DNA from: Anolis sagrei
Lineage: Eukaryota > Chordata > Lepidosauria > Squamata > Anolidae
DNA length: 64,000 nucleotides
Assembly: GCF_037176765.1 (NCBI RefSeq)
Contig: NC_090025.1
Location: 17,409,545-17,473,544 of the forward strand
Reading direction: 5' to 3'
The translations under genes were made by a program, and so were the position numbers. The notes under the pieces are model-generated. The model had not been told where the DNA came from and did not search any database. It worked only from the letters and a program-made list of their open reading frames with translations. Numbering within the stretch: the stretch's first letter is position 1; each line of letters starts with the position of its first letter. Positions 12,234-36,852 of the stretch are shown here, piece after piece.

Positions 12234-12709
12234 GTGTATTTACCCTGTCCCGTAATGCAGTTGATATGAGGCACCTGTCACTCCAGGGCGCGTTTCCCGT
12301 CAGGCTTCTCCTCCGAGCACCAGGCCTTCCTTCGCCCTCAGGCTGCCGTTAAACCCTCGCGGCCAGAAGCGCAGCCCTCTCTCCCCCGCCTCCGCTCTCT
12401 CCTCCTCCTCCTCCTCTCCCTTCTCTCCTTCTCCCGGTTCCGTGTTTGTTCAAAATCACGCGCCCAGCGCCATTCCGCCGCATCCCATAATAGCTCGGCA
12501 GCGCCGCCGTCTTGGCAACGGCTTCGGCGTCATCACTCTTCTCCCGCCTTCTCCAAAAACACAGCCACTTCCGGGTTGAAAGCGTCACTGTGCGTGCGTG
12601 CGTGTACGCGCGCGCGCTCGAGAATGACGCAGAGTCCGCCCTCATTGGTTTCTGAGGCGACGGAGGGGGCGTGGTTATTTTTCCCTCACCGGAAGTGTAG
12701 AAAAGAAAA

Positions 12710-25930
<13,221 letters not shown>

Positions 25931-26650
25931 AGTTTCTTTTTTCTTCCTACAAAAAAAAGACTATTTTTGCTGTTCTTCTCAAAATGTGAAACAAGCATCC
26001 GAAACTGAATATCTGGGTTTGTTCAGCTTTTGCTAAAGCCCAAACTAGGCAAAAGATACAGATGCATTGTCTTAAAGGAACAGCAGTATCTCATAAAACT
26101 AGTTTTGAGGTGGAACTGAAAAATAACGGGATGGAGGAGGAAAACATGTTAAAGTTTTGTATTAAAAATTTCAATTGTTTTGAGGCCTTGTGAAAATTTC
26201 TGTGGCATGACAACTGAGGCGCCATGTTTCCTTTATCTGTAATTATTCCAGCAAAGACAAGCTAGGAATGAATCGGATACAAGGTGCATGGATCCCCTTT
26301 CTGCGTTTTGTCTTCCCCGTAAAAGCTCACTATTAAATAAATTCTTTGGAAATATTTGTTGTTAAGCTTATTTTAAAGTGTAAGTACTTTGGTTGTAATA
26401 TGACATAATGCTTATGTTTATGGGCCCTTTTAATGTACAGAGGAGGAAAAAAGCAAATGCAGGAGAGTTGTCCTCAATTCTTGCTGGAGTTTTATGAATT
26501 GGGCAGGTCTGTGGAAATCTGGCCTTAACTTGGCAAGAATAGGGTGAAAGATGGAAGAGACGATAGAATAGTCATAAGATTCTGGTCATGTATAGTTCTT
26601 CACCTTTGTCGTAATTGATAGAAGCAGAATAAATTATTCAAAATAAACAC
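25931..26650 (+). other. COPS4: COPS4 3' UTR with poly(A) signals
   Basis: AATAAA occurs at 26336-26341, 26628-26633 and 26642-26647 downstream of the stop. The first gives a UTR of about 420 nt and the last two a longer form of about 730 nt. No repeat was recognised in this stretch. Which signal is used cannot be told from sequence. Confidence 0.7.
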
Positions 26651-27012
26651 GTGTTTAAAATGTGGATAATTTTGTGTTTGTTCTCCTTTCGGCAACTAGC
26701 ACTGCCCTGTGATACTTTGTTGGGGTCTTGGAAGAATCTTCCTTGAGGGGAAATTCTTCACTTTGACTATTGGTTCAGAAACCTATGGGCTCTGCTATCC
26801 TTCACGCATCAATCTGTCCACAAGGAAGGAGCTATCATTCTTCTCAGTCACCAAAAAGGACTGGCGCTTGGAGAGCTCTGAGCACCCAGCCAGCCTCCGT
26901 GCATGACACACTGGAACCATTCTTCATCAGTTTTTGTCCTAATGTAAATTGTAAGCATCTTGGGACTTAGTTACATCTCTGGTGTATTTTTTATTCCATA
27001 AAGTGCTATATA

Positions 27013-27075
27013 ATAATATGTTTATTTATACTCCACTTTTTCTCTATACAAGACTCAGAGCGGCTATATAGTATA
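27013..27075 (-). mobile_element. L2-like LINE 3' tail
   Basis: GTTTATTTATACTCCACTTT and ACTCAGAGCGGC, antisense 3' end. Confidence 0.45.
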
Positions 27076-27405
27076 CTGGAAAAGATAATTAAGGAAGTGG
27101 TCTGCAAACACTTAGAAACAAATGCAGTCATTGCTAATAGCCAGCATAGATTGATCAAATACAAGCCATGCCAGACTAATCTGATCTCTTTTTTTGATAG
27201 AGTTCTAATCTGGGTAGATGCTGGGATCTCCATGGATGTAGCGTATCTGGATTTCAGTAAGGCCTTTGACAAGGTCCCCCATGACCTTCTGGCAAACAAA
27301 GTAGTCAAATGTGCGCTAGGCAAAACTACGGTTAGGTGGATCTGCACCTGGTTAAGTAAACAAACTCAGAGTGTGTTCACCAATGCTTCCTCTTTATCCT
27401 GGAAA
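27076..27405 (+). mobile_element. CR1 LINE reverse-transcriptase fragment
   Basis: The frame includes VAYLDFSKAFDKVPHDLL, the CR1 RT signature, with upstream motif QTNLISFFD. It stops where the LTR-like block begins; CR1 resumes near 28732. Confidence 0.75.
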
Positions 27406-27525
27406 GAAGTGTCACAGCTCAGGATAGATTCACCTAGCTCAGAACACCACACTACACCAAGGCTGAAGGTTTAGTTTATTGAAGAAAAAGCAAAATCTTT
27501 AACATAGAAATAAGGTTTCAAAAAG

Positions 27526-27633
27526 GTTCTTGTAGGCTTTTTCGGGCTATAGGGCCATGTTCTAGATGGCCCTATAGCCCGAAAAAACCTACAAGAACCT
27601 AGTGATTCCAGCCATGAAAGCTTTCGACAATAC
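27526..27633. mobile_element. 108-bp Penelope hairpin with 14-bp TSD
   Basis: Target duplication AAGGTTTCAAAAAG at 27512-27525 and 27634-27647. The interior is TTCTTGTAGGCTTTTTCGGG and its reverse complement around a short loop, then the PLE edge GCCATGAAAGCTTTCGACAA. No coding sequence remains. Confidence 0.85.
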
Positions 27634-27734
27634 AAGGTTTCAAAAAGTTCAATGGCAAAAGCAGAGTCTTAAATGCAAAGGCAAAGTTTCCAAAATTCAT
27701 TGGCAAATAACATGAAGCATAATCCATAGTGTCC

Positions 27735-28297
27735 AGATCTAGGGACGTCATGCTACCCCTCTATTCTGCTTTGGTTAGGCCATACCTGGAATATTGTGTC
27801 CAGTTCTGGGCACCATAATTCAAGAGAGATATTGACAAGCTGGAATGTGTCCAGAAGAGGGCAACTAAAAGGGTCAAGGGTCTGGAGAACAAGCCCTGTG
27901 AGGAGCAGCTTAAGGAGCTGGGCATGTTTAGCCTGAAGAAAAGAAGGCTGAGAGGAGATATGATAGCCATGTATAAATATGTGAGAGGAAGCCACAGGGA
28001 GGAGGGAGCAAGCTTGTTTTCTGCTTCCCTGGAGACTAGGACGCGAAACAATGGCTTCAAACGACGAGAGGAGATTCCATCTGAACATGAGGAAGAACTT
28101 CCTGACTGTGAGAACCATTCAGCAGTGGAACTCTGCACCGGAGTGTGGTGGAGGCTCCTCCTTTGGAAGCTTTTAAACAGAGGCTGGATGGCCATCTGTC
28201 AGGGGTGCTTTGAATGCAATATTCCCGCTTCTTGGCAGGGGGTTGGACTGGATGGCCCATGAGGTCTCTTCCAACTCTTTGATTCTATGATTCTACA
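27735..28297 (+). mobile_element. CR1 LINE 3' end
   Basis: From TACCCCTCTATTCTGC through AGCAGTGGAACTCTGC to TTTGATTCTATGATTCTA, the CR1 3' end. Confidence 0.8.
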
Positions 28298-28731
28298 ATC
28301 CAAAGGCATTGATCAAACAAGATTTCATGGCAGCATGACAGAGTCCCAAGGAGCCAAGAACAAGACAAAGTCCCAAGAAACCAAGAGCATTGCCCCAAAA
28401 GCCAAGGCAATTCCAGAGAAGTTACCAGGTTGTTTGGTCTTGCACTGACCAAGAGTTGACTTCAAAATGCTCGTTTAATATGCTTTCCCAGCATGAAAGC
28501 ATTCCTTTGACCTCTAACCTCTCTCTGTGGCAAACCCTGAACTGCAAGCGATCTTCCCTATCTAAATCTGCAGAGCCTTCAAGGTCGAATAACTCATTAC
28601 CCTGGGACTGGGAATCAGCAGCCTGAGAATCAGAGCTCGCCTCCTCTACCTGCACCTGGGAAATTTCACTAAAATCAGAAACATCTTCAAAAACATCATC
28701 CCTTGCCTGGCTCGAGAGCAGTACATGTGTA

Positions 28732-29404
28732 AAAGATCTTGGAGTCTTCGTGGACAACAAGTTGAACATGAGCCAACAATGTCATGCAGCAGCTAAAAAA
28801 CCAATGGGATTTTGGCTTGCATAAATAGGAGTATGGTGTCTAGATCCCAGGAAGTCATGTTACCCCTCTATTCTGCCTTGGTCAGACCACACTTGGCATA
28901 CTGTGCCCAATTCTGGGCACCGCAATTGAAGGGGGATCTTGACAAGCTGGAATGTGTCCAGAGGACGACGACTAAAATGATGAAGGGTCTGGAGAACAAG
29001 CCCTATGAGGAGTGGCTGAAAGAGCTGGGCATGTTTAGCCTGCAGATGAGAAGGCTGAGAGGAGACATGATGGCCATAAATAAATAAATATGTGAGGGGA
29101 AGTCATTGGGAGGAGGGAGCAAGCTTGTTTTCTGCTGCCCTGGAGACTAGGATGCGGAACAATGGCTTCAAACTACAGGAAAGGAGATTCCACCTGAACT
29201 TGAGGAAGAACTTCCTAACGATGAGAGCTGTTCAGCAGTGGAACTCTCTGCCCCGGAGTGTGGTGGAGGCTTCTTCTTTGGAGGCTTTTAAACAGAGGCT
29301 GGATGGCCATCTGTCGGGGGTGCTTTGAAGGCGATTTTCCTGCTTCTTGGCAGGAGGTTGGACTGAATGGCCCATGAGGTCTCTTCTAACTATGATTCTA
29401 TACG
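28732..29404 (+). mobile_element. CR1 LINE 3' end
   Basis: Starts AAAGATCTTGGAGTCTTCGT (KDLGVFVDNKLNMSQQC) and runs to TCTAACTATGATTCTATA. Likely the downstream part of the CR1 whose RT is at 27076-27405; the stretch between is not fully present. Confidence 0.8.
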
Positions 29405-29886
29405 TCAAAGACACTATATAGTTAAATGTTAACATAAGCTTTTGTTGTACAAAGATGAGAACAAAAAAGGCATACTCCCTTTTGCACAGAATAGAGGTTT
29501 ATTAGAAGCACAATGCACCTCAGTCTCAAGAAACATTGCCAACAACATATGAAAGGTTAATTTTATAGATAAGGTTTCCTGTATAAAAGAACATTATTAA
29601 AGAAGCTGTATGAGCAGAGCACATACTTCTCCAGTCATAAACAAACACTGCTTAGAAACTACTAATACAAGCTAAGAATTTTTTTTGTTATCAGAATGTT
29701 GAATCATGTAACTTCAGGACAGGTACATCTGAAAGAAAAGAAACAACATTTAGAGGGGGGTCAGGCATTCGTAATAATAACGATCCACAAAGATATTAAA
29801 TTTATTTTGCTGGAATGTTTACTGAGTTACTATTTTACTGTAGGCCTGCTTTATGACAGTAAAATAAGGCATCAGTATACGTATTA

Positions 29887-30211
29887 TTGGAGCCCCCGAT
29901 GGCACAGCAGGTCAAACTGCTGCACTTGCTGACCAAAAGGTCAGCGGTTCAAATCCAGGGAGCAGGGTGAGCTCCCGCTGTTAGCCACAGCTTCTGTCAA
30001 CCTGGCAGTTCAAAAACATGCAAATGTGAGTAGATCAATAGGTACCACTCTGGTGGTAAGGTAACGGTGCTCCATGCGATCATACTGGCCACATGACCTT
30101 GGAGATGTCTATGGACAACGCCAGTTCTTTGGCTTAGAAATGGAGATGAGCACCACCCCCCAGAGTCTGACATGACTAAACTTAATGTCAAAAGGAAACC
30201 TTTACCTTTAC
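29887..30211 (+). mobile_element. Sauria-type SINE, candidate parent locus
   Basis: GGAGCCCCCGATGGCACAGC to AAAGGAAACCTTTACCTTTA. Target duplication TATACRTATTA (29876-29886 and 30212-30222, one mismatch). The 213 bp after it (30223-30435) recur in the composite at 38088-38684. Confidence 0.85.
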
Positions 30212-30740
30212 TATACATATTAATACAATTAATGAATGACATTGGGTAGGATTCGTACATTATATAACTGTGGAGCAAAACCATGATATCTAGTGTCCAT
30301 AATGATTTCGAGTGGAGTGCTGACAGGGGTATACTTAAGTTTCCCTGTAACCATTTTTTCCAGATAGAAGGTATCAAACATTTTTGGGGGGTAGCAATAT
30401 CTTAAGGGAGACGAAAATGTGGCAGATATAACAGGTTTGAATGGGATTTGCTCCTTAATAAGGATCTTGGTTCAAGTTTGTATCACTAATGTAGTTGTTT
30501 ACTTCCAAGGCTCATTCATATGTGACCTCTCATCTGCATTGCTCCAACTGGATCTCCTTTCTTAGGCCATGCTAAAGAGACAATGTTTTGGGAAGTAGTT
30601 TTTTAAAAAACCAGATACCTTAATGCTTTCCTAACAAAGCTCTGAGTCATTAATACCACATAGTAGATTACATTAATACTATTTTCTCCAGCCATTGCAT
30701 TTGCCGAGCAATATCCACGGAGCAAAACCTACCAACCTTC

Positions 30741-30845
30741 CTAGAAGATTCCGAGTTCTCTCCTCCTATTGATGTCCCTCTTGATTTGGCAAAGGGAACA
30801 AACAGGGCAACACAGCACGGTACAGAAGTCATCACAGAGGGATCC
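30741..30845 (-). CDS. PLAC8: PLAC8 coding exon 3 with stop
   Basis: 105 nt after a TTTTAATAG acceptor. It codes GSLCDDFCTVLCCPVCSLC, QIKRDINRRRELGIF and TAG at 30743-30741. Candidate poly(A) signals on this strand are AATAAA at 29806-29801 and 29503-29498, but the true 3' end is not settled, and a Sauria-type SINE (29887-30211) lies in between. Confidence 0.94.
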   Translation of the reverse strand, partial: GSLCDDFCTVLCCPVCSLCQIKRDINRRRELGIF

Positions 30846-33800
30846 CTATTAAAATAAAGAGCAAAGTGAGGCTTCATTTTGAAACTAAGGAGACCCCAGC
30901 ACTTTGGTATAGAAGGCTAAAGACTAAAATTAAAATTCCAATGAGCCATGGCAGTTAAAGTGTCAAACTGCATTCATTCTATAGTGTGTCGTTGTTCATT
31001 CGTTCAGTTACTTCTGACTCTTTGTGACCTTGTGGACCAGCCCACGCCAGAGCTCCCTGTCAACCGTCACCACCCCCAGCTGCCAGTCACTTCAAGGATA
31101 CCATCCATCCATCTTGCCCTTGGTCAGCCCCTCTACCTTTTTCCTTCCAATTTCCCCAGCATCATTATCGTCTCCAAGCTTTTCTGTCTTCTCATTATGT
31201 GGCCAAAGTACTTCATCTTTGCCTCTAATATCCTTCCCTCCATTATTTCCTAGAGTATGAACTGGTTGGATCTTCTTGCAGTCCAAGCCACTCTCAGAAT
31301 TTTCCACCAACACACAGTTCAAAAGCGCTTATCTTCCTTCGCTCAGCCTTCCTTATGGTCCATCTCCCACATCCATAGGTTACTACAACAAATTCCATTG
31401 CTCTAATTATGCAGATCTTCGTTGCCAGTGTGATGCCTCTACTCTTCACTATCTTACTGCGATTGGTCATTGCTCTCCTCCCAAGAAGTAAACATCTTCT
31501 GATTTCCTGGCTGCAGTCTATGTCTACAGTAATCTTCGCTCCTAGAAATACAAAGTCTTTCACTCCATCCATGTTTTTTCTCTCTATTTTCTAGTTATCA
31601 ATCAGTCTGGCTGCCATCATCTTGGTCTTTCTGATGTTTAACTTTAGTCATGTCAGGAGTGACTTGAGAAACTGCAAGTCACTTCTGGTGTGAGAAAATT
31701 GGCCGTCTGCAAGGACGTTGCCCAGGGGACACCCGGATGTTTTGATGTTTTATCATCCTTGTGGGAGGCTTCTCTCATGTCCCCGCATGAGGAGCTCGAG
31801 CTGATAGAGGGAGCTCATCTACGCTCTCCCCGGATTCGAACCTGGAACCTGTCGGTCTTCAGTCCTGCCGGCAACCCAGCTTTTGCACTTTCTTCTTTCA
31901 TCTTGGTTAGAAGGCTCCTCAGCTCCTTCTTGCTTTCCGCCATCAAAGTGGTATCATCTGCATATCTAAGGTTGTTAATGTTTCTTCAGTTTTAACCCCA
32001 ACCTTGGATTCCTCAAGCGTCGCACGTCGCATGATGTGTTCTGTATTGAATAGGTTGGTTGAGAGTATACAACCCTGCTATACTCCTTTCCCAATCTTGA
32101 ACCAGTCTGTTGTTCCGTGGTCTGTTCTTACTGTTGCTACTTGGTCGTTATACAGATTCCTCAGGAGACAAACAAGGTGACTTGTAGGCATGGGCAAACT
32201 TGGGCCCTGTAGATGTTTTGGACTTCAACTCCCACAATTCTTGGCCTCAGGCTCTTTCCTTTCCCCCTTAAGTTGCTTAAAGGAAGGGGCCTGAAGCCAG
32301 GAATTATGGAAGTTGAAGTCCAAAACACCTGCAGGGCCCAAGTTTGCCCAAGCCTGGTGACTTGGTATCTCCATACTGCCAAGAACTTGCCATGGTTTAT
32401 TATGATCCACACAGTTGTAGATGCATTTAATATATATATATATATATTTGTAATTACTCCGTATGTCTGTTGTTTGTGAGGAGGCTACTTAAAGTGATCG
32501 TAAGCATGTTTTGCCCCCAAAAGGTGAAAATCTTGTTTTGGCCAAATTCAATTTTTGGGGGGGGGAGTCCACATTCTAGTTGAGAGTGGCCCAATGACAG
32601 AAAGATGGGACCAAAACTATCCAAATATTTCAAGCTTAAAGCTGTTACTGTATTTCGGACATTTCTATCCTGTCCTTCTCAACCCTCGAAGGGGACTCAG
32701 AGCAGCTTACAGTCGAGTGGTAAGTATCAGGAGAGGCATTTTAATCCTTTAGAACATGATGCAAAAACCTACAGAAAAGTTAAGAAACCTCCAAATGATC
32801 AGGAATGTTCTCGTTTTTGCTGCAGGACCTGATATTCGCCAAACTTATTTTAATCCTTTCCCTGCCCACATTCAGCCACTCCTAAGAATGTATATTATTA
32901 TAAAGCGATCAAGGATCTTTGCTCAAAAAAGACAAATTGAAATTAACAAGTTCATGTTAAGTTATAAATGTAAGCTAATTTCACACCACCCATTTTTGTT
33001 TCCACAAGACCATAGAAGCTGCAATTAGAGGTGTGTGGGGGGGATGAGACATAAAATTCTCAGCTATCAACATTTCCCAGAATGGTTCTGGTACTATAAT
33101 GTGAACAGGAAAGGTGTTCAAAATATCAGCTTTCGGCTTGCTGGAATAAATAGTATTTAATTGCTCTCCAGCTCGATTGAATTAGGACTTCTAATTTAGC
33201 TTTGTAATAATGTTTTTCTTCTCCTTCGTAATGACTCTACTGGAACAAAGAAATGTGAAAGAAGGAAATCAGATCGAGTTTAAATTTTTTGCATGAGAGA
33301 GCACTGAACAATAAAAAAAAAAAACCCTCTTATATCTGCTGTCTCTCCAAGCTTCTGTTTGGTAACTGCTTCCACCTGTTTAGTCCCAAGTTTCTTTCTA
33401 GTAAAAATATAAATGCACATGCATACACAAAGCAAACCCCACAAACCTGGAGTTTGCCTATTCCTGGACGAGACAATCCACTTACCGGGATCCCGTATCT
33501 TGTCCTGTAGACAGACCTCAATGCCATACTTGTGCCACAGAGGCAGCATTCGTTCATGTCAGCAGCCACTTGGCATCCCAAACAGATATAGCAAAACATT
33601 CCACAACATACTAGAGAGAGGCAGAGGTGAGAAGAACATCAAAACTTTCCAAAATATACCACTTTATCAAGAGCAGGGCAGATAACAATTGTAAGCCTTA
33701 TTAAATAAACTATAGACCCAAGTTCTGTAATATTCTTCTATTCATCCAGTCACCTTTTCTTTCCTTTTTATCAGCAACTTGCTATTGGAAAACAAGAAAA

Positions 33801-35132
33801 CGAGACTAACCACAGAAACAGAAAAAAGCTTTACTTGCAAAGAAAAGTTTAACCCCCCCCCCCTTAACACAGTGTTTCTCAACCTGGGGGTCGGGACCCC
33901 TGGGGGGGGGGGTGTAAGAGGGGTTGCTAGAAAACACAATATTTTCTGTTGGTCATGGGGTTTATGTGTGGAAAGTTTGGCCCAATTCTATCATTGGTGG
34001 GGTTCAGAATGCTCTTTAATTGTAAATCAACTATACATCCCATCAGCTACAACTCCCAAATGTCAATGTCTATTTTCCCCAAACTCCACTAGTGTTCACA
34101 TTTGGGCATATTGGGTTTGGTGTAGATCCATCATTGTTTGAGTCCACAGTGCTCTCTGGATGTAGGTGAACTACAACTCCAAAACTCAGAGGTCCATGCC
34201 CACCAAACCCTTCTAGTATTTTCTGTTGGTCATGGGAGTTCTGTGTGCCAAGATTGGTTCAATTCCATTGTTGGTGGAGTTCAGAATGCTCTTTGATTGT
34301 GGGTGAACTATAAATTCCAGCAACTACAACTTCCAAATGGCAAAATCAATCCCCCCAACCCCACCAATATTTAAATTTGGGTTTATCAGATATTTGTGCA
34401 AAATTTGATCCAGTGAATTAAAATACATCCTGCATATCAGATATTTACATTACAATTCATAACAGTAGCAAAATTATAGTTATGAAATAGCAACGAAAAT
34501 AATTTTATGGTTGGGGGTCACCATGACATGAGGACTGTATTAAGGAGTCTCAACATTAGGAAGGTTGAGAACCACTGCCTTAACATTTCCTTTTACTGAG
34601 ATAGGGGGCCAGATGTGGCATAGAGATTTCACAACAGATTTCACAACAGCGACTAACCACTGGAATATACTTCTTGTGGATATGCCGCATCTGTATACAT
34701 TTTGCTAACTGATGCTGATACTTTTACCCTCTCTCTCCTAGTGAGTTAAGTCAATGCAAACTACATTTTCCACTTTGTTTGCAGCAACTGAAGTAAGTTG
34801 GGGATAAAGGGGAGAAATGGGAGGAAGAAAGAGAAACTGGAACATTTTAAAAATAGGGAGGAGATTAAATGCAATTGTCCCTGACAAATCAAGACAGTTG
34901 GAGGACATGGAATTACAAATAGGAATCCACCCCCTAATTTTCATTATGAACATCTTTTGGCCTTGTAAGACAGTAAGTCCCACCGTTAATTCTCCCGCAA
35001 TTAATAGGAATATTTGCACTCACAGACGCCGCAGTCGGAACAACAGTCACACAGTCCAGTCTGCCAATGGTTGCGCTGCTGCTGGACAACCACAACCTGT
35101 GGCTGAGTCACGACCACTGGATGAGGGTTCAT
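30741..35132 (-). CDS. PLAC8: PLAC8 family cysteine-rich protein, three coding exons
   Basis: Coding exons on the - strand: 35132-35024, 33610-33486, 30845-30741. Together 339 nt, 112 codons plus TAG; human PLAC8 is about 115 residues. Splice signals are TTAACCAG before the ATG (so at least one non-coding 5' exon lies upstream), donor GTGAGT, acceptor CTCTCTAG, donor GTAAGT, acceptor TTTTAATAG. The protein has a Val/Gln-rich N-terminus and then the Cys-rich PLAC8 domain with WQTGLCDC, CLGCQVAADMNECCLCGTS, YRTRYGIPGS, LCDDF and CQIKRDINRRR. PLAC8 (onzin) is a small cytoplasmic Cys-rich protein linked to myeloid and epithelial cells; its biochemistry is unsettled. Compared with mammals as I recall them, the first Cys cluster reads CGVLCCGMFC where CGxCLCGTFC is usual, and the tail ends RRRELGIF. 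Frame and phases are intact. Confidence 0.95.
30986..32160 (-). mobile_element. Bov-B LINE 3' region split by a type B SINE
   Basis: TGTCGTTGTTCATTCGTTCA, GACTCTTTGTGACCTTGTGG and GCCACATAATGAGAAGACAG (antisense). On the - strand RT-end residues are readable in 31572-31294 (DFVFLGAKITVDIDCSQEI). A SINE interrupts at 31648-31873 and Bov-B resumes to about 32160. Confidence 0.8.
31648..31873 (-). mobile_element. type B SINE inside Bov-B
   Basis: GTCAGGAGTGACTTGAGAAA to GTCGGTCTTCAGTCCTGCCG, antisense. Confidence 0.75.
32185..32356. mobile_element. 172-bp hAT-type MITE with perfect TSD
   Basis: Target duplication GTGACTTG at 32177-32184 and 32357-32364. Ends TAGGCATGGGCAAACTTGGG and CAAGTTTGCCCAAGCCTG; inner arms GGACTTCAACTCCCACAATT and complement. 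Confidence 0.85.
32660..32715 (-). mobile_element. L2-like LINE 3' UTR fragment
   Basis: TCCTGTCCTTCTCAACCCTC and GAAGGGGACTCAGAGCAGC, antisense. Confidence 0.5.
33486..33610 (-). CDS. PLAC8: PLAC8 coding exon 2
   Basis: 125 nt, the core of the Cys-rich domain, including CLGCQVAADMNECCLCGTS and YRTRYGIP. The acceptor CTCTCTAG is just above 33610 and the donor GTAAGTGG starts at 33485. Phase 0 at its end. Confidence 0.95.
33870..34577 (+). mobile_element. SPIN-like hAT element, both ends, perfect TSD
   Basis: Target duplication CCTTAACA at 33862-33869 and 34578-34585. Ends CAGTGTTTCTCAACCT and AGGTTGAGAACCACTG. The 3' part TATGGTTGGGGGTCACCATG matches SPIN elements as I remember them. 708 bp, no transposase. 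It lies in PLAC8 intron 1. Confidence 0.85.
35024..35132 (-). CDS. PLAC8: PLAC8 coding exon 1
   Basis: ATG at 35132-35130. Codes residues 1-36 plus one base (start MNPHPVVVTQPQVVVVQQQ, then WQTGLCDCCSDCGV). The donor GTGAGTG reads from 35023 downwards. A TTAACCAG acceptor 11 bases before the ATG marks an upstream non-coding exon that I could not locate. Confidence 0.93.
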
Positions 35133-35217
35133 ATCGAAGGTGGCTGGTTAATGGAGGGAAAGAAGGGATTAAACAAGAGACAAAACCATTCTGCAAACAT
35201 AAGTCATGGTAATTCAC

Positions 35218-35500
35218 AAAATGCATACTGGATATACTTGTAGAGAAGTCTAGAAATTGACCTTCCAAACATGGGTTGACTTGTCCATGGTTCCATGTAA
35301 GTATGGTTTTTTAGCTCTTCATCAAAAAGGAAATCCTATCTATGTTGTGAAAGGCAAGCGCTTAGTCCAACCCAAGAGAACCTGAAAGAAGCACTGACCT
35401 TGTTTACTCTCTCTGCCGTCATATCAAAATCCATGATTTTAGCCTCAAACCAACACTTGATTTATACAAGTTCAACTTAAACACAAGTGTATACGATAAG
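35218..35500. mobile_element. mariner-like MITE (CATGTATAAG type)
   Basis: GATATACTTGTAGAGAAGTC, TTGACTTGTCCATGGTTCCA and the closing AAGTGTATACGATAAGG. The same family as the nested copy at 57842-58845. It starts about 85 bp upstream of the PLAC8 ATG. Confidence 0.55.
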
Positions 35501-35567
35501 GCTTTCCACACATTATCTGTTTGTAGCTTGGAATGATGCATACTTGTCTGGGAGCTCCTACCAATCA

Positions 35568-35725
35568 TCATCTTCATCATAATCTTCATAATCATCATCA
35601 TAATCATCATCTTCTTCTTCTTCATCTTCATCTTTATCATCACCATCATCACCTTCATCTTCTTCATAATTAACTTCTTCATCCATTTTCATCATGCATC
35701 TCTTCTTCTTCTTCTTCTTCTATTT
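35568..35725. repeat. ATC/TTC trinucleotide tract
   Basis: Impure CAT/CTT triplets in series, ending in (TTC)n. Confidence 0.7.
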
Positions 35726-36026
35726 GTTTATATGCAACTTTGTCTCTCTTGAAGGAGACTCAAACCTTGGCACTAATGAATGTATTGAGATAGGTTTTAA
35801 ACATCTGAACATGAATAATGTGCCTATAGGCAAACAACACACACAGGTCAACTTTTGACAACTTGCAGTTAGCTTTATAAGAGGAAGGCATCCATTTGCC
35901 ATTGCCCAACTTTCCAGTAAATCTTCCTTCTCTGTCTTTAATTGAGGAGATATTAAGAAATGCAGCAAGAACAACTTATCTTGGCATGCAGATCACATAA
36001 ATGGGCAAGTGTCATGATCACTCATG

Positions 36027-36365
36027 CCATGCAACTATCAGCTCCCCAGACTGACATAGAGAACATGGCTGATGGCCGAACTAGGAATGGGGGCGTTCAT
36101 GAGGAGCCAAACAAACAAAGGGAAGCCGGAACCTGGGGCCTGTCGCCTCAAGAGGGAGAAATAAGAGATTCCTGGCTCAGAGACCACAAACAGGAATTGA
36201 GTTACAAGGAGGGGGTGTGGGTAAAAGGCTGCAAGATTTATGTGCCTGAGGACCAAAGGAAGCAGGCCCTTCAGATTCACCCTGACAACAAAGTGGCAGG
36301 GCACTTTCGGTTTGTGAAATTTCTACATTTGCCAAGGAGGAAGCATTGGTGGCCATACATGAGAC
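36027..36365 (+). mobile_element. Ty3/gypsy-like integrase fossil
   Basis: Holds a recognisable H2C2 integrase zinc-finger region (36200-36360). Only a short piece of pol remains; the element is broken and old. Confidence 0.6.
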
Positions 36366-36852
36366 CCACATGTTCTTGTGAAATGCCAATTATGCTTGAA
36401 ATTTCTCTCTGAGTGATACAACAATCGTCCTGAATCAACCTGTCAACCTTTTGCTTGTGAAACTTGGTAGTTGCTTTCACAGGATGTCTAACTCTTTGTC
36501 ACGCAAGTCAGATGTTCCCACCTCCACATCTTTAAACTTACCCACCCAACGACACACAGTGCTGACATTTACACAATCAAAACAAACAACTTGCATTCTG
36601 ATTAATCTCCTTTGACTTCTTCTGCTGTCAAAATTCAATGACTGCACGTTGCTTAAGTCGCATTGACCAACCATCTGTGCAGAGTTCCATGCTTCACATT
36701 TTAACAACACAACCATTCAATGCTAAGGCTTCCCACCAAAATGGAACTGTAGAGGAGAGTCTATTGAACAAGTCAGTACCTGCCGCATACCAGTACTGCC
36801 ATCTGTTGAGGAGTTACGAAGGTGGAGGCATTACTTTTCATTCAACCCTCGT
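36366..36852 (-). mobile_element. mariner transposon 5' part
   Basis: The terminal repeat on the - strand starts TACGAGGGTTGAATGAAAAG (36852 downward). The N-terminal transposase helix-turn-helix is readable (NVSTVCRWVGKFKDVEVG, then QREISSIIGISQE). The catalytic part is missing: the copy stops where the gypsy fossil ends. Confidence 0.65.

Larger units (their letters stand above)
27410..28730 (-). mobile_element. probable LTR fossil with two insertions
   Basis: Outside the inserts, the block runs from TGTCACAGCTCAGG to GAGCAGTACA, so its - strand begins TG and ends CA, and it lies within a CR1 copy. It holds the PLE hairpin at 27526-27633 and a CR1 at about 27735-28297. No internal retroviral genes accompany it, so at most a solo LTR. 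A clear TSD was not found; the call is tentative. Confidence 0.35.

Noticed and set aside
1-12240. LIN54 expected upstream of COPS4
   Set aside because: No LIN54 exon was recognised; in mammals the two genes are some 20 kb apart, so it probably lies outside the window.
33870-34577. SPIN-like element as a source of transposase
   Set aside because: There is no transposase frame; the interior is a repeated non-coding module.
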